Assembly (NCBI GenBank): GCA_023678885.1
Contig: CM042993.1
Coordinates: forward strand, 828,501-892,500
Origin: Pogostemon cablin
Lineage: Eukaryota > Streptophyta > Magnoliopsida > Lamiales > Lamiaceae
Direction of reading: 5' to 3'
Length of the DNA stretch: 64,000 bases
The notes beneath the pieces were generated by a model, which saw only the letters and a program-made list of their open reading frames with translations, ran no database searches and was not told where the DNA came from. Each line of letters opens with the position of its first letter. Position 1 is the first letter of the stretch. Shown here piece by piece: positions 46,316 to 57,662 of the stretch. Position numbers and translations under genes: made by a program.

Positions 46316-46335
46316 TAGGACTTATGAGACTACGC

Positions 46336-46341
46336 CACGTG
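46336..46341. promoter_or_regulatory. G-box upstream of the PWWP chimera
   Basis: GCCACGTGG, identical in spacer 1. About 1.1 kb before the start codon. PWWP copy 3 (55601) lost this part of the spacer, so its promoter differs. Confidence 0.4.
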
Positions 46342-47259
46342 GAAGTTTCTTCATAGTCGCTTCAAACTCGCAAATTCACAGATTTCACAAATCAGTCTAC
46401 GTTGTTCAACATTTCAAATCTAAAATCCACACTCCTAAAACCAATCACAGCTTCCACTCACTTTCTTTTTATCACCAATTAAATCACCCTTAATAATCTC
46501 ACAATTTAAATCTCCTACTCCTATTTTTGGAAAAAAAAATTGGCCTTATTTGACCAAATGTTACTCATTTTTATATTAATATTAGCAATAAAATAAAACC
46601 AACTCAATAAATTATTACTCCATAAAAAATATTTTTTAATTAAATTTAAACATCCAAAGGATAATATAGCTTTTTTAAGATAATAAATAAACTATACAGT
46701 TTATTGTGTATTTTAGGTAAGGGTAATAAATTTACCATTAAATTTTATTTTAAGGTTAAAATTTACTATTTTTTTAAGTGATTATATTGAATATGCAACA
46801 AACAAAAAAAGTTTAAAATTTAACATAATATTTTATTTTTTAAGTGAAATTTATTACTCCTCTTACTTACTTCAACTCAGTTAAATTGATATGAAGTAGT
46901 ATACTTTAGAGAGATAATCGAAGTATTAATAAAATACTCCTAGATTTTATGAAATCGTTGAATTGGATAAATAAAAAAAATAAAAAAATAAATGGGAGTA
47001 AATATGTAGTGTGGCGAGTGCAGAGCAATAAAATAGTTTTGACATGCCATATTTGAAATGAGAGAGACGAAACGTCACCGCCTGAAACAAAAAGCAGCTC
47101 TAAAGCTCGTAGCATTTATTTTCCCTAATTATTACAGTTTTTTTTTAAGAGAGAATAATTGTACTTCTCTTCTCTGCAATTCATCTCTCATCAAACCTAA
47201 TTTTTGGGATTGCATTTGCCAACACTCTTCTCTCTTGTCTCTGCCTTTTGACATTACAG

Positions 47260-47475
47260 GTATTTTCTGTGTTCTTCACTTCTCAAATACTGAAAATGGT
47301 TTTTGATCTTGATGTTTTCTGTTGGTTCGTGTGAAAGCTTCAGTACATTTATGTGTGTTTAATGTTTAAGCGTGCTTTTATTGGAAGGGTTTTAGCGAAA
47401 AACCCTGTTCGAATTTGCGTTTGGTTTTAGTTGATTTCTAACGGGTTTAATGGGTGTTGTTTTCAACATTTGTAG
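47260..47475 (+). other. 5' UTR intron of the PWWP chimera
   Basis: Donor CAG|GTATTTTC at 47260, acceptor TTTGTAG ending at 47475. Matches 55308-55583 upstream of PWWP copy 3, except that the latter holds a G20 tract. Confidence 0.7.
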
Positions 47476-47492
47476 ATATCTACCATATGTAA

Positions 47493-49157
47493 ATGGCCAA
47501 TTTCGATGATTCGTTGGAGGTGACAGAAGTAGTTTCTGATGATTCTGGGAACCATAAATACGGGTTGGGTTCAAAAGCAGGAGAAGTTAGGGATGTACTG
47601 AGAGATGATGATGGTTCTGCTGTTGCTGTTGGTAAAAGAGTTGTTGAGACTGAAACTGTGATAGAGTCTATTTTTGATAGTGATTGCGGCCTTGGTTTAA
47701 CGAATGGGGAGAAGGCTTTATTTGGGGATTTTAGGAGTGAAGGGGATGATGACATTACGAATTTGACATTGGGTGGGGTGGTTGATGATCGTGGAAGGGA
47801 TGAGAAGGCTGACAATGGTGAAGTTTATAGCATGAAGGAGGGAAGTGAGGAGGGTAAGAAAATAGATAAAGGTGGAAGAAACAGTTGGGATGTTGAAGCC
47901 AACGGGAATGGGAATGGGAATGGAAGATGGAATGGTGAGAACATGGAGGATGGGAATCATGGATTTCGAGTTGGGGATTTCGTGTGGGGCAAAATCAAAA
48001 GTTATCCATGGTGGCCTGGGCAGGTGTATGATCCAAGAGATGCATCAGACTTTGCAATAAAACATAGCCAGAAGGGTCGTCTTCTTGTGGCCTTTTTGGG
48101 ACAATTCGTGTTCTTGGTGCCTGCCTTCGCAGCTTGTTCCGTTTATCACGAATTTCGAACAGATGTCAATGGATGGTACTTCTAGGAGTGTCATCAATGC
48201 TATACACAAAGCTGTCGATGAGCTTGGGAGGCTGGTGGAGTCGAACATGATTTGCAAGTGTGTACCTGTGGTTAAAAAGGATCTTTCTAGGCCAGTGGTG
48301 GCAAATGCTGGAGTTAGAACAGGAGTTCTTGTGCCCGAGGTGGATGTTAATCGGCTTCCTATTCCGGAATACGCCCCTTGTGAAGTACTAACAGAAGTGA
48401 TGGGCTTTGCCAAGGTTGTTTCTTTTGACAATGCTTTTAAGCTTGGAATCTTGAGAAGTTGGCTCTCTGCTTTCTATTATTCCACATGTGGTTCTCTGTT
48501 GGCTGTGTACACTGATCCGGTTCGCATTGAAGGTCTCGAGGACAACAATGACAATGAGGTTGCATTACCTAGTGATTTTAGTGTTCCAATTGAAGTCCCT
48601 ATCCAGGGTCCCCAAGATGATGAGATTTATCAGAGAAGGAAGCAGAAAAGTGTTGCAGAGCTTATGGGAAGAAAAACCAAAAAGAAGTCCAAAAATAAGA
48701 AGCGAGCTACTTTGGATGAGGTGAAAGATGATGGGAAGTCTGGAATTAAATCCACTTCGAAGAGGCAAAAGAGTTCTGATGGAGAACCGAGGGAAAGTGT
48801 CAGTAAAGAGAGGCCTTTGACAAAGAAATCAGGGGGTAAGAAGAGAAAGGTCAAGGCTGAATCAGAGAACAGAACTGAGAAACCGAAGAAAATTGAATGT
48901 TTTGTGGAGGATGAAATGGAAAATGTGTCTTCTCCTAGGGAAAGGAAGAAGAGCAAGTACTTATCTTCTCCCTACACAGATCTAAGCTGGACGATGCGGT
49001 TCCAGATGGAATCGGAATCTGAAGAGAACAAGACAAGGGCTTCTTCACATGTTTCCAACTCTGATGATGAGGCCTCCGATGTGGAATCGCGTAGAGGTCA
49101 GCAGCAGAAATGGCTCGTTGCCTCGCCCAAATCAAACGCTCATGTGGTGGAGAAAGA
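47493..49157 (+). pseudogene. PWWP-domain gene copy 2, 5' part, fused to PheRS beta
   Basis: PWWP proteins bind methylated histone tails and DNA; plant members (PDP family) act in chromatin control in the nucleus. The protein starts MANFDDSLEVTEVVSDD, has an acidic, Gly/Asn-rich N-terminus, and then the PWWP domain FVWGKIKSYPWWPGQVYDP (PWWP at codon ~172). Two bases are missing at about 48093-48100 (TTTTT-GGG against TTTTTT-GGGG in copy 3), which shifts the frame; the shifted frame stays open to 49200 through a basic Lys/Ser/Glu-rich region (AELMGRKTKKKSKNKKRA). The last PWWP-derived residues are HVVEKD; at about 49157 the sequence changes to PheRS-beta exon 3 in phase. The lesion sits in homopolymers, so a sequencing error is possible. 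Confidence 0.88.
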
Positions 49158-52100
49158 TGAGGAAGTAATATACAAGATTGAAGTTCCAGAAAATAGGTAA
49201 GATGATATTCTCTTACTAGTAATGTGGATTTAGTAAGAAGCATAGATAGAGTAACTTTCCATTTTTTATTTGGGAAGCACAGAATTGCTATATGGTAGGG
49301 TACTAGAGTTTGGCATAATTGGTTTATAGTTTGAAAAACATTGTTGACTTGAGTTATTTTATGGCAGATATGATTTGCTTTGCCTTGAGGAGTTGGCGCA
49401 AGCACTACGGATTTTTAGTGGGCTTGATCCGATGCCTGCCTATAAAGTAGCAAGCATCAGTAAGGAGTCCATGCTTAAAATGCACGTAAAACCAGAGGTT
49501 AGCATCGCGGAAATCTAGTGGTTGTGTCAATTTAATGCGTGTCATTTCCAAGCTTTTATAGTAAATTTCTTTTACTGCAGACGTCGAAGATTCGCCCGTT
49601 TGTTGTGTGTGCTGTTTTAAGAGGTGTTACATTTGATGAAGCTCGATATAATAGCTTCATTGATCTTCAGGATCGTTTACATCAGAATATCTGTCGGTAA
49701 TGCACCGATTTACTGACTTATATAATTTTTATTTAATGATTTTTTCTTCGAAAGACATCTCTCTCTGTGAATGAAATTTCTTTAAGAGTTTTTCCGTAAG
49801 AAATAATATAAAGTGGTTTGATTAAAGATTGTAGGATTTAGGATGCTATTACTAGTGCTGCTTGAAACATTTGTATACCGATGTTCTTTCTGGAGTTGAA
49901 AGCTTTGTTGGTTTGGTTTAGTTTATTTTGTTTTTACCCTGTCTCCATGCAGACGAAGAACCTTGGTTGCTATTGGTACACATGATCTGGATACAATAGA
50001 AGGCCCTTTTACATATGAGGTACAAATTGAAACTTGTTTATTTGCATAATATTCACACATTCCTATAGGTTTCTTGTGTAGGATTTGGGAGGGTATTACT
50101 GTTAGTTGCACCTTGCTTTGTGTGCAGCAGGATCCTGTCTTTCTGGTTTGGAAAAAACCCTTTCCTCTTGAGTAACTTTGTGTTACAATTTACTTGAGAT
50201 CTATGATATGGTTGTCATTCCAGGTTTTAGCCATTTTAGCTAAAACGTGGTTCCATTTAGATCATCTTTTTCTTGTTTGTGGCGTTTACTTTTCTGTTAT
50301 GCTCATTGCTCTGATATAAAAAACTTCTGATGAATTGAATCTGTGTATATTTCAGGCATTACCACCCCCAGAAATAAACTTTATTTTACTGAAACAGGTA
50401 TTCCTTTGTATGGGCATATTGTTTAAATGAATATGCATATATGAGACTGGAATTTATTTTTGTTGAAGAGTTTCATTAGAGTTTTTTGCTCCTCATTATG
50501 TAATGTTTCACTTAAAATTTGAGGATCTTAACACCATAGTTATTCTTCATTTACCTCCATCAACTGCATGCTTAATATTGTATGTTTCTTTTCATATATT
50601 AATATGCTAAAATTTTGAGAAACTGTGTGTTTTCAGACAAAGAGCTTCAGAGCTGACGAGCTGATGGAATTTTATAAGGTGTGTACTGCATTTAGCACTC
50701 AGCCCATGGTTTTCGTGTGCATTTAATATATATCTTAAATTGGTCTCAGGTTCTATGCAAATATATTACCTGTCTATTACTTCAGCTTTGAAATAGTATC
50801 CCTAACTGTATTTACATTGTTTATGCAGTCTGATTTGAAATTGAAGAAATTCTTGCATATAATTGAGAATTCACCAGTTTTCCCAGTTATATATGATTGT
50901 AAAAGGTAGTCTCTCTCTCTCTGAGAAATCTTATGGTGTTCTTTATTATTTATTTTGTTTCTTCAGTATCTGAGACTTTAAAGTTTATGTTGTTGTAATG
51001 CATCTTGTCTTATGTTCCATATAGTATTACTCCCTCCGTCCCAAATTCAAGTTCACGTTTGCTGTAGATACAAAATTTAAGAAAAGTCACGTTTTGACTT
51101 ACTTTTGAGGGTATTATGGTATTTTGGGGTAATAAATAAATGATAAAGTATGTCATGTGCGTTTAAAAGGTGATGGCAAATTTGAAATTAAAGTATGTTA
51201 GAGGGATATTAGTTTGTTGCTTTTTTCCTTTTATGGAAGTGCGAAGTTGAATTTGGGACGGACTAAAACGGAAAGTGTGAAGTTGAAGTTGGGACGGAGG
51301 GAGTATTTGACGAAGGTCACAAAGCTTATCTTGCTTACAGTACTACTAGTGCTGTGAATTTACATCTTCAAACTGCTAAGACCTACTCCACTTTCTGCAG
51401 AACTGTTTTGTCATTGCCGCCAATTATCAACGGCGCGCATTCAGCCATTAATTTGAAGACAAAGAATGTTTTCATTGAATGCACTGCCACTGATCTGACA
51501 AAAGCTAAGATTGTTTTGAACACAATGGTATAAGTAAAGTAGATACGCTGCACTAACTTTTACACTGTGACCTTTTTCTGTTTTTAGTGGTCGTATATTT
51601 ATCTATTCTGCCTTTCAGGTAACAATGTTTTCTGTATATTGTGAAAAGAAGTTTGAGGTTGAGCCAGTTGAAGTGATATATGCTGATGGAAAATCGTACA
51701 TTACCCCTGATCTCTCACTTTATGAAATGGTGGTGCCCTTACCTTACATTACTAGTACAACTGGAGTGTCCCTGCCAGCCTACGAGGTAGCATATTCTGT
51801 TGCCCAACCTATTCTCCTTTTTTCTTGATTGATGGCTGTTTAAGTTTTCATGTTTTCATCTGTGATTTAATCCCTTTATCCGAATCGCTACATTGACAAA
51901 TCCTGCTATCGACTCTTGACTTGGACATTAATGTTGTAAAAGAATTCAAGTAATGATGAACAATTATAGTAGTAGCGTACTTCATGTTGCTTTGTATAAT
52001 AATTTTAAAAAAAATGCTTGTAGAATTGTTTATATATTACTGTTTTATGCTTTGCTAGTGAATTTATTATGTAAATTAAGCTCTCGAATTAGTGAATGGG

Positions 52101-54489
52101 TGAAATTATGTCACTTCTTGATTGTGCTGCATGGAACATTGAGTACTGGCATTCATGTTCAAATTTCAGGTTGCCAGCTTGCTGAATAACATGCAATTAC
52201 ATGCGAAGCACTCCATATGAGAAAAGAACGAAGCCAGCTTAACTATATCGGTCCCTCCAACGAGAAGTGACATTCTTCATCCCTGTGACGTGGTTGAGGT
52301 ATGGACTTTATGCCTTTTTTTTCCTCATAGAAGATAAATTTTCTTGGCCTGTGTATTCATATCCTTTACTCCTCTGTACCCACTTTTCAAGGACGTGGCA
52401 ATTGCTTATGGTTACAATGAAATTCAAAAACAAAAACTTCCATCCCTGAAGCCACAGTCATTGAATCAGTTCAGTGATTTGATCCGAGCAGAGGTAAAAT
52501 CTGTACAAAGCTTATTTTCTGTGATCCTATGTTTTTATTTTTTTTTTTGGTTGATATCTGGCCATCCGCCAAAGAACAGTTTTAGTACTTAGCAATATTG
52601 AATGCTGACTGCTGCTTATGATCATTCGCTCCCTTGTTATATTTCTATGCACCCTGTTCCAAACTCAATTGATCATGAAGCTACATTATTCTGTTTGCCC
52701 CTCATAGATTGCCATGGTTGGTTATACGGAGGTTTTAACTTGGATATTATGCTCATACAATGAAAATTTCACCATGCTTAACCGGAAAGATGACAAGTCA
52801 ACTGCAGCAATTAATGGGAATCCCCGTTCTGCTGATTTTGAGGTCTATTTCTTTGTCAATTCTGTAGCTGAATTTATTATTGATGTTATATTTATTTCCT
52901 CATGACTTATTCCTGTAAGCCTCTTATCTTTTGTTCTACTTTTTTTAGGTTGTCCGGACAAGTCTTATGCCTGGCTTATTAAAAAATGTTGGGCACAACA
53001 AAGATCATCCGAAACCAATTAAAGTAATGAGAACTTTACTTTGCTTGTCCATTGTGTATATTAGCTAATCATTTTTGCATCCTCTCAGTGGACTTTTCTT
53101 TCCTGCAATTTTTATTAGATATCGATAAAAGCATTATGGTATTGACAATTCTAAGCAAGTTAAACCATGAGGACCTTAATGTTATGTGTAAATGACCTTT
53201 TTTTAAAAATAATTGTAGATCTTTCTTTCCAAAATCAGTTTTGTAACTACTTTACATTAGCAAATCCCTTTTTTTTTTTAATAAAAAGTGGATTATATCT
53301 GTTAGTGCGACTATCTTATGATCTGGATGTATGAGCATCAGTTTCATACATCCAGTATGACCATTCTCTGAAATAAGATGTGTTTCTATTTATTTACCAT
53401 TTGTTATGAAGTTGGTGTTGATAAATGTGACCAACCTCCTTAGTTATTTGACGTCTCCTGCCCATTAAATACTGTTAAAATGTATACATATGCATTAGAT
53501 AACAATAATCTATGATATCTTGATTAAGCCTCAAATCTTCAAAATTCACAACGTTGCTAAATTACGCATGTCTACTTTGATTTAGATCTTTGAAGTTAGT
53601 GATGTGGTGCTACAAGATGAGTCAAGTGATGTTGGTGCATCAAACCGTCGACACCTTGCAGCTTTATATTGTGGGGCTACCTCCGGCTTTGAGGTACCAT
53701 GACTTATTTACTTTTCTTTGTGGTAGAGATTGTCCAGATATAATTCTAATTAAGATATGGCGTTCCTTGTCTGCCATATACTCGTATTAATTACATCACT
53801 TCTGTTTCATCCAGCTGATACACGGTCTTGTGGATAGAATCATGGAAGTGAATGGAACTCCATTTGTGTCGCCTGGGGATAAGACTGGCTACTACGTACA
53901 AAGTTCAGATGTATGTAACGTTTCAGGTGTTCAGTGATACATGTTCTTTTTCCCTGAACGATATGCTCACTACTCCATTGTTGCTGCAGGAGCCCGAGTT
54001 CCTTCCAGGTAGACAAGCTAGCATCATATACAAAGGAAAACAAGTTGGCACTTTTGGAATCGTGCACCCACAGGTGATGTATCGTTAGTTTGCTTTTATG
54101 CTCTAGTAATCGAACACCTTCAAGGCGTTAAAACGGGAAAAAGCTCTTTTCTAGTGACAAAATCGACCATGTTATCACAATTCTGCCTTCATCTGTACTA
54201 ACATTAAGTTTCTGACCGCTGACCTGACTTGTCCCACCTCCCCCGCTTTGATGCCCAGAACGGGTGTTCCAGTTATATCAGTGCGTGGAACGACCCGCCC
54301 TTTATTCTTTACTCTAGAGAGCCAATAATTACTGATATTGGTTCAATTAATTGTTTCTGGTGGACTTAATTTTCTTTTTTTGAATTTAATGTTCATGAAT
54401 TATTGTTTATTTGATTTCAGGTGTTGGATAATTTTGGCATTCCCGACCCATGCTCCTTCGTTGAAGTAGACATTGAGAACTTCATCTAA
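49158..54489 (+). pseudogene. PheRS beta copy 3, exons 3 (part) to 19, fused downstream of the PWWP gene
   Basis: Exons with the same lengths as copy 1: to 49196, 49368-49497, 49581-49696, 49953-50019, 50356-50397, 50637-50678, 50829-50905, 51401-51527, 51619-51786, 52170-52298, 52392-52493, 52708-52842, 52949-53023, 53586-53693, 53815-53910, 53990-54073, 54421-54489. Splice sites are kept. TGA at 52218-52220 replaces the TCA of copy 1. Exons 1, 2 and most of 3 are missing, so the N-terminal ~65 residues are gone. Exons 14-15 keep the canonical GYTEVLTWILCS and SLMPGLLKNVGHNKD where copy 1 is aberrant. Intron 9 holds a Stowaway-like MITE. From about 53420 to 54420 the copy is almost identical to copy 1. 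Confidence 0.93.
51030..51303. mobile_element. Stowaway-like MITE in intron 9 of PheRS beta copy 3
   Basis: 274 bp with ends CTCCCTCCGTCCCAAATTCA and GAAGTTGGGACGGAGGGAG, TA duplicated at 51028-51029 and 51304-51305. Copy 1 has the empty site AGTATTATTTGAC (about 25640). Confidence 0.95.
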
Positions 54490-54897
54490 ATTATTACACA
54501 ATCGTATTCTTGTAGTATATCAGTATACATTAAAAAAAATCATTATTTCCCTTCTTGTATTATGATTTAATTTATATTTCTCAATTACTTTAATTCCCAA
54601 GTAAGATGAACTTTTACAACTGTGTTCTTGTTTTATCAAGAGCTAAAGTACTCATAATTCCATCCTTAAAGGCCAAAGAATGAGACAGAGAGGCACGAGC
54701 GGCCTTTCTACAATAGGATGTAAGAAAATCAAATCTGATTTTTAAGAAAAGGCTATAAATGGCATGTGATAGATAATTGAGTGTGACATTTCATATGGAT
54801 GTTAAAGTGTGTGAACGATTGTGGTAGTAATAATTAATTAAGGGGTTTAGAAATACTCAAGTCCCAACTATATGCAATTATGATTTTAAAGATATTT
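54490..54897 (+). repeat. Spacer copy 3, truncated
   Basis: Matches the PheRS-beta 3' flank of copy 1 to about 29380 and contains the empty Helitron site AGTAATAATTAATTAAGGGG. It then leaves the family, so the G-box half is absent. Confidence 0.85.
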
Positions 54898-55054
54898 TTT
54901 TATGGACGATGCTAAATGGATCAAATTAATCTAAATCAATTTGATCAATTTAAAAGGACTCTTTTAATCTTCGAATTAATTACTCCCTTCGTCTAGGGTG
55001 GGCATTTTTTAAGGGTTACGGGTACCCAAACCAAACCCGAAAAATTACCCGAAA
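54898..55054. other. Filler between spacer 3 and the PWWP copy 3 leader
   Basis: Unrelated AT-rich sequence followed by ACTCCCTTCGTC (Stowaway-like end) running straight into GGGTGGGCATTTTT and GGGTACCC-type hAT MITE sequence. A mosaic of transposon ends at a rearrangement joint. Confidence 0.55.
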
Positions 55055-55453
55055 TATATTTGAAATGAGAGAGAGACGAAACGTCACCGCCTGAAACAAA
55101 AAGCAGCTCTAAAGCTCGTAGCATTTATTTTCCCTAATTATTACAGTTTTTTTTTTTTTTGAGAGAGAATAATTGTACTTCTCTTCTCTGCAATTCATCT
55201 CTCATCAAACCCTAATTTTTGGGATGCATTTGCCAACACTCTTCTCTCTTGTGCTAACTCTCTGCTTGTTATTAGCTGACACACTAACATTACATTCTCA
55301 TTCTCAGGTATTTTCTGTGTTCTTCACTTATCATTCCTTTTCTCAAATAATATAAATGGCTTTTGATTTTGATGTTTTCTGTTGGTTCGTGTCAAATCTT
55401 GAGTATATACATGTGTGTTTAATTAATGTTTAAGCTTGCATTTCTGTGTTCTT

Positions 55454-55473
55454 GGGGGGGGGGGGGGGGGGGG
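55454..55473 (+). repeat. G20 homopolymer in the 5' UTR intron of PWWP copy 3
   Basis: Twenty consecutive G followed by ACGGCGGGCGG. The matching intron of copy 2 (around 47380) has only GGAAGGG. Able to form G-quadruplexes; length is prone to sequencing error. Confidence 0.9.
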
Positions 55474-55600
55474 ACGGCGGGCGGTGGGGTTTAGCGAAAA
55501 ACCCTGTTCGAATTTGCGTTTGATTTTAGTTGATTTCTAACTGGTTTCGGTTTACTAATGGGTGTTGTTTTCAACATTTGTAGATATCTCTCATATGTAA

Positions 55601-57662
55601 ATGGCCGATTTCGATGATTCGTTGGAGGTGACAGAAGTAGTTTCTGATGATTCTGGGAACTATAAATACGGGTCGGTTTCAAAAGCTGGAGAAGTTAGGG
55701 CCACCAATTCGGATTTGCTGATAGAGGATGATGGTTCTGCTGTTGGTAAAGGAGTTGTTGAGACTGAAACTGTGATAGAGTCTATTTTTGATAGTGATTG
55801 CGGCTTTGGTTTAATGAATGGAGAGAAGGCTTTATTTGGGGATTTTAGGAGTGCAGGGGATGTCATTACAAATTTGACATTGGGTGGGGTTGTTGATGTT
55901 CTTGGAAGGTATGAGAGGATGACAATGGTGAAGTTTTTGGCACGAACGAGGGAAGTGAGGAGGGTAGTAAGAAAATTGATAAAGGTGGAAGAAACAGTTC
56001 AGATATTGAAGCCAACGGAGATGGGAATGGAAGATGGAATGGTGAGAGGATGGTTCGAGTTGGGGATTTCGTATGGGGTAAAATCAAAAGTTATCCATGG
56101 TGGCCTGGGCAGGTGTATGATCCAAGTGATGCATCAGACTTTGCTATAAAACATAGCCTGGAGGGTCGTCTTCTTGTGGCCTTTTTTGGGGACAATTCGT
56201 GTTCTTGGTGCCTGCCTTCGCAGCTTGTTCCGTTTATCACTAATTTCGAACAGATGTCAATGAATGGTTCTTCTAGGAGTGTCGTCAATGCCATACACAA
56301 AGCAGTCGATGAGGTTGGGAGGCTGGTGGAGTCGAATATGATTTGTAAGTGTGTGCCTTTGGTTAAAAAGGATCTTTCTAGGCCAGTAGTGACAAATGCC
56401 GGAGTTAGAACAGGAGTTCTTGTGCCCGAGGTGGATGTTAATCGGCTTCCTATTCTGTAATACGCCCCTTGTGAAATACTAACAGAAGTGATGGGCTTTG
56501 CCAAGGTTGTTTCTTTTGTTAAGCTTGGAATCTTGAGAAGTTGGCTCTCTGCTTTCTATTATTCCACATGTGGTTCTCTGTTGGCTGTGTACACTGATCC
56601 GGATCGCATTGAAGGTCTCGAGGACAACAATGACAATGAGGTTGCATTACCTAGTGATTTTAGTGTTCCAATTGAAGTCCCTATCCAGGGTCCCCAAGAT
56701 GATAAGATTTATCAGAGAAGGAAGCAGAAAAGTGTTGCAGAGCTTATGGGAAGAAAAACCGACAAGAAGTCCAAAAATAAGAAGCGAGCTACTTTGGATG
56801 AGGGGAAAGATGGGAAGTCTGGAATTAAATCCACTTCGAAGAGGCAAAAGAGTTCTGATGGAGAACCGAGGGAAAGTGTCAGTACAGAGAGGCATTCTTT
56901 GACAAAGAAATCAGGGAGTAAGAAGAGAAAGGTCAAGGCTGAATCAGAGAACAGAACTGAAAAACCGAAGAAAATTGAATGTTTTGAAGAGGATGAAATG
57001 GAAAATGTGTCTTCTCCTAGGGAAAGGAAGAAGAGCAAGTACTTTTCTCCTCCCTACACAGATCTAAGCTGGACGATGCAGTTCCATATGGAATCGGAAT
57101 CTGAAGAGAACAAGACAAGGGCTTCTTCACATGTTTCCAACTCTGATGATGAGGCCTCCGATGTGGAATCGCCTAGCGGTCAGCAGCAGAAACGGCTCGT
57201 TGCCTCGTCCAAATCAAACGCTCATGTGGTGGAGAAAGATGGGATATTGACATTTCCAATGTCTGATGTTGATAAACCAGTGAGTGAACTGTTGTCTGAG
57301 ATTGAACTTGCTGCTATCGATTCGCTGTACTTGAGGAAGAAAGTTCTCTTGATGAGGTTTGGGCGTTTATCTCAGCATTCCGAGGGTCGATCTACTTGCA
57401 CGGATCAGACTATAAAGCTTATCAGAAATGCATAACGGAGGAGGGAATCGAAAATGCTCCTCAACCATCAGATGATCTTATATCAGATGTCACCCTCATC
57501 AAACGAAAGCTTGACAAGATGACAGCCACCCTGGAGGGTTATTCTTCAAAACTATCAGGTGAGGAGAAATCAAGCTTGAAGGATGACATTAAGCATCTGA
57601 TGGAGCAAGTGGAGACGACGAATGATAAGGTGCGTGCCGCGGCTGAGAACACCTTTTCTTGA
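55601..57662 (+). pseudogene. PWWP-domain gene copy 3, three disabling lesions
   Basis: Intronless in the coding part, about 687 codons to TGA at 57660. Starts MADFDDSLEVTEVVSDD. PWWP domain FVWGKIKSYPWWPGQVYDP with AFFGDNSCSWCLPSQLVPF intact at 56060-56240. Then a conserved segment (GVRTGVLVPEVDVNRLP), a basic nuclear-type region (SKNKKRATLDE), and a C-terminal part absent from the chimera (EVWAFISAFRGSIYLHGSDY, then a Lys/Glu-rich probable coiled coil). Lesions: one base lost at about 55915-55921, TAA at 56458-56460 (copy 2 has CCGGAA there), and a frame change near 57340. A nuclear chromatin-reader role is known for the family; this copy should be dead unless the lesions are errors. Confidence 0.88.

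Larger units (their letters stand above)
45470..46490 (+). repeat. Spacer copy 2, third piece, upstream region of the PWWP chimera
   Basis: Resumes the spacer after the Helitron (TTAATTAAAGTGTTTAGAAA) and matches 29320-30298 to TTTCTTTTTATCA. It lacks the Stowaway-like element of spacer 1 and has its own at 46092. From 46490 to 47050 follows AT-rich promoter-proximal sequence without a gene. Confidence 0.85.

Noticed and set aside
48045..49405. Minus-strand open frames opposite the PWWP/PheRS fusion
   Set aside because: Shadows of the + strand coding sequence, repeated in the paralogue at 56091-57038 as expected.
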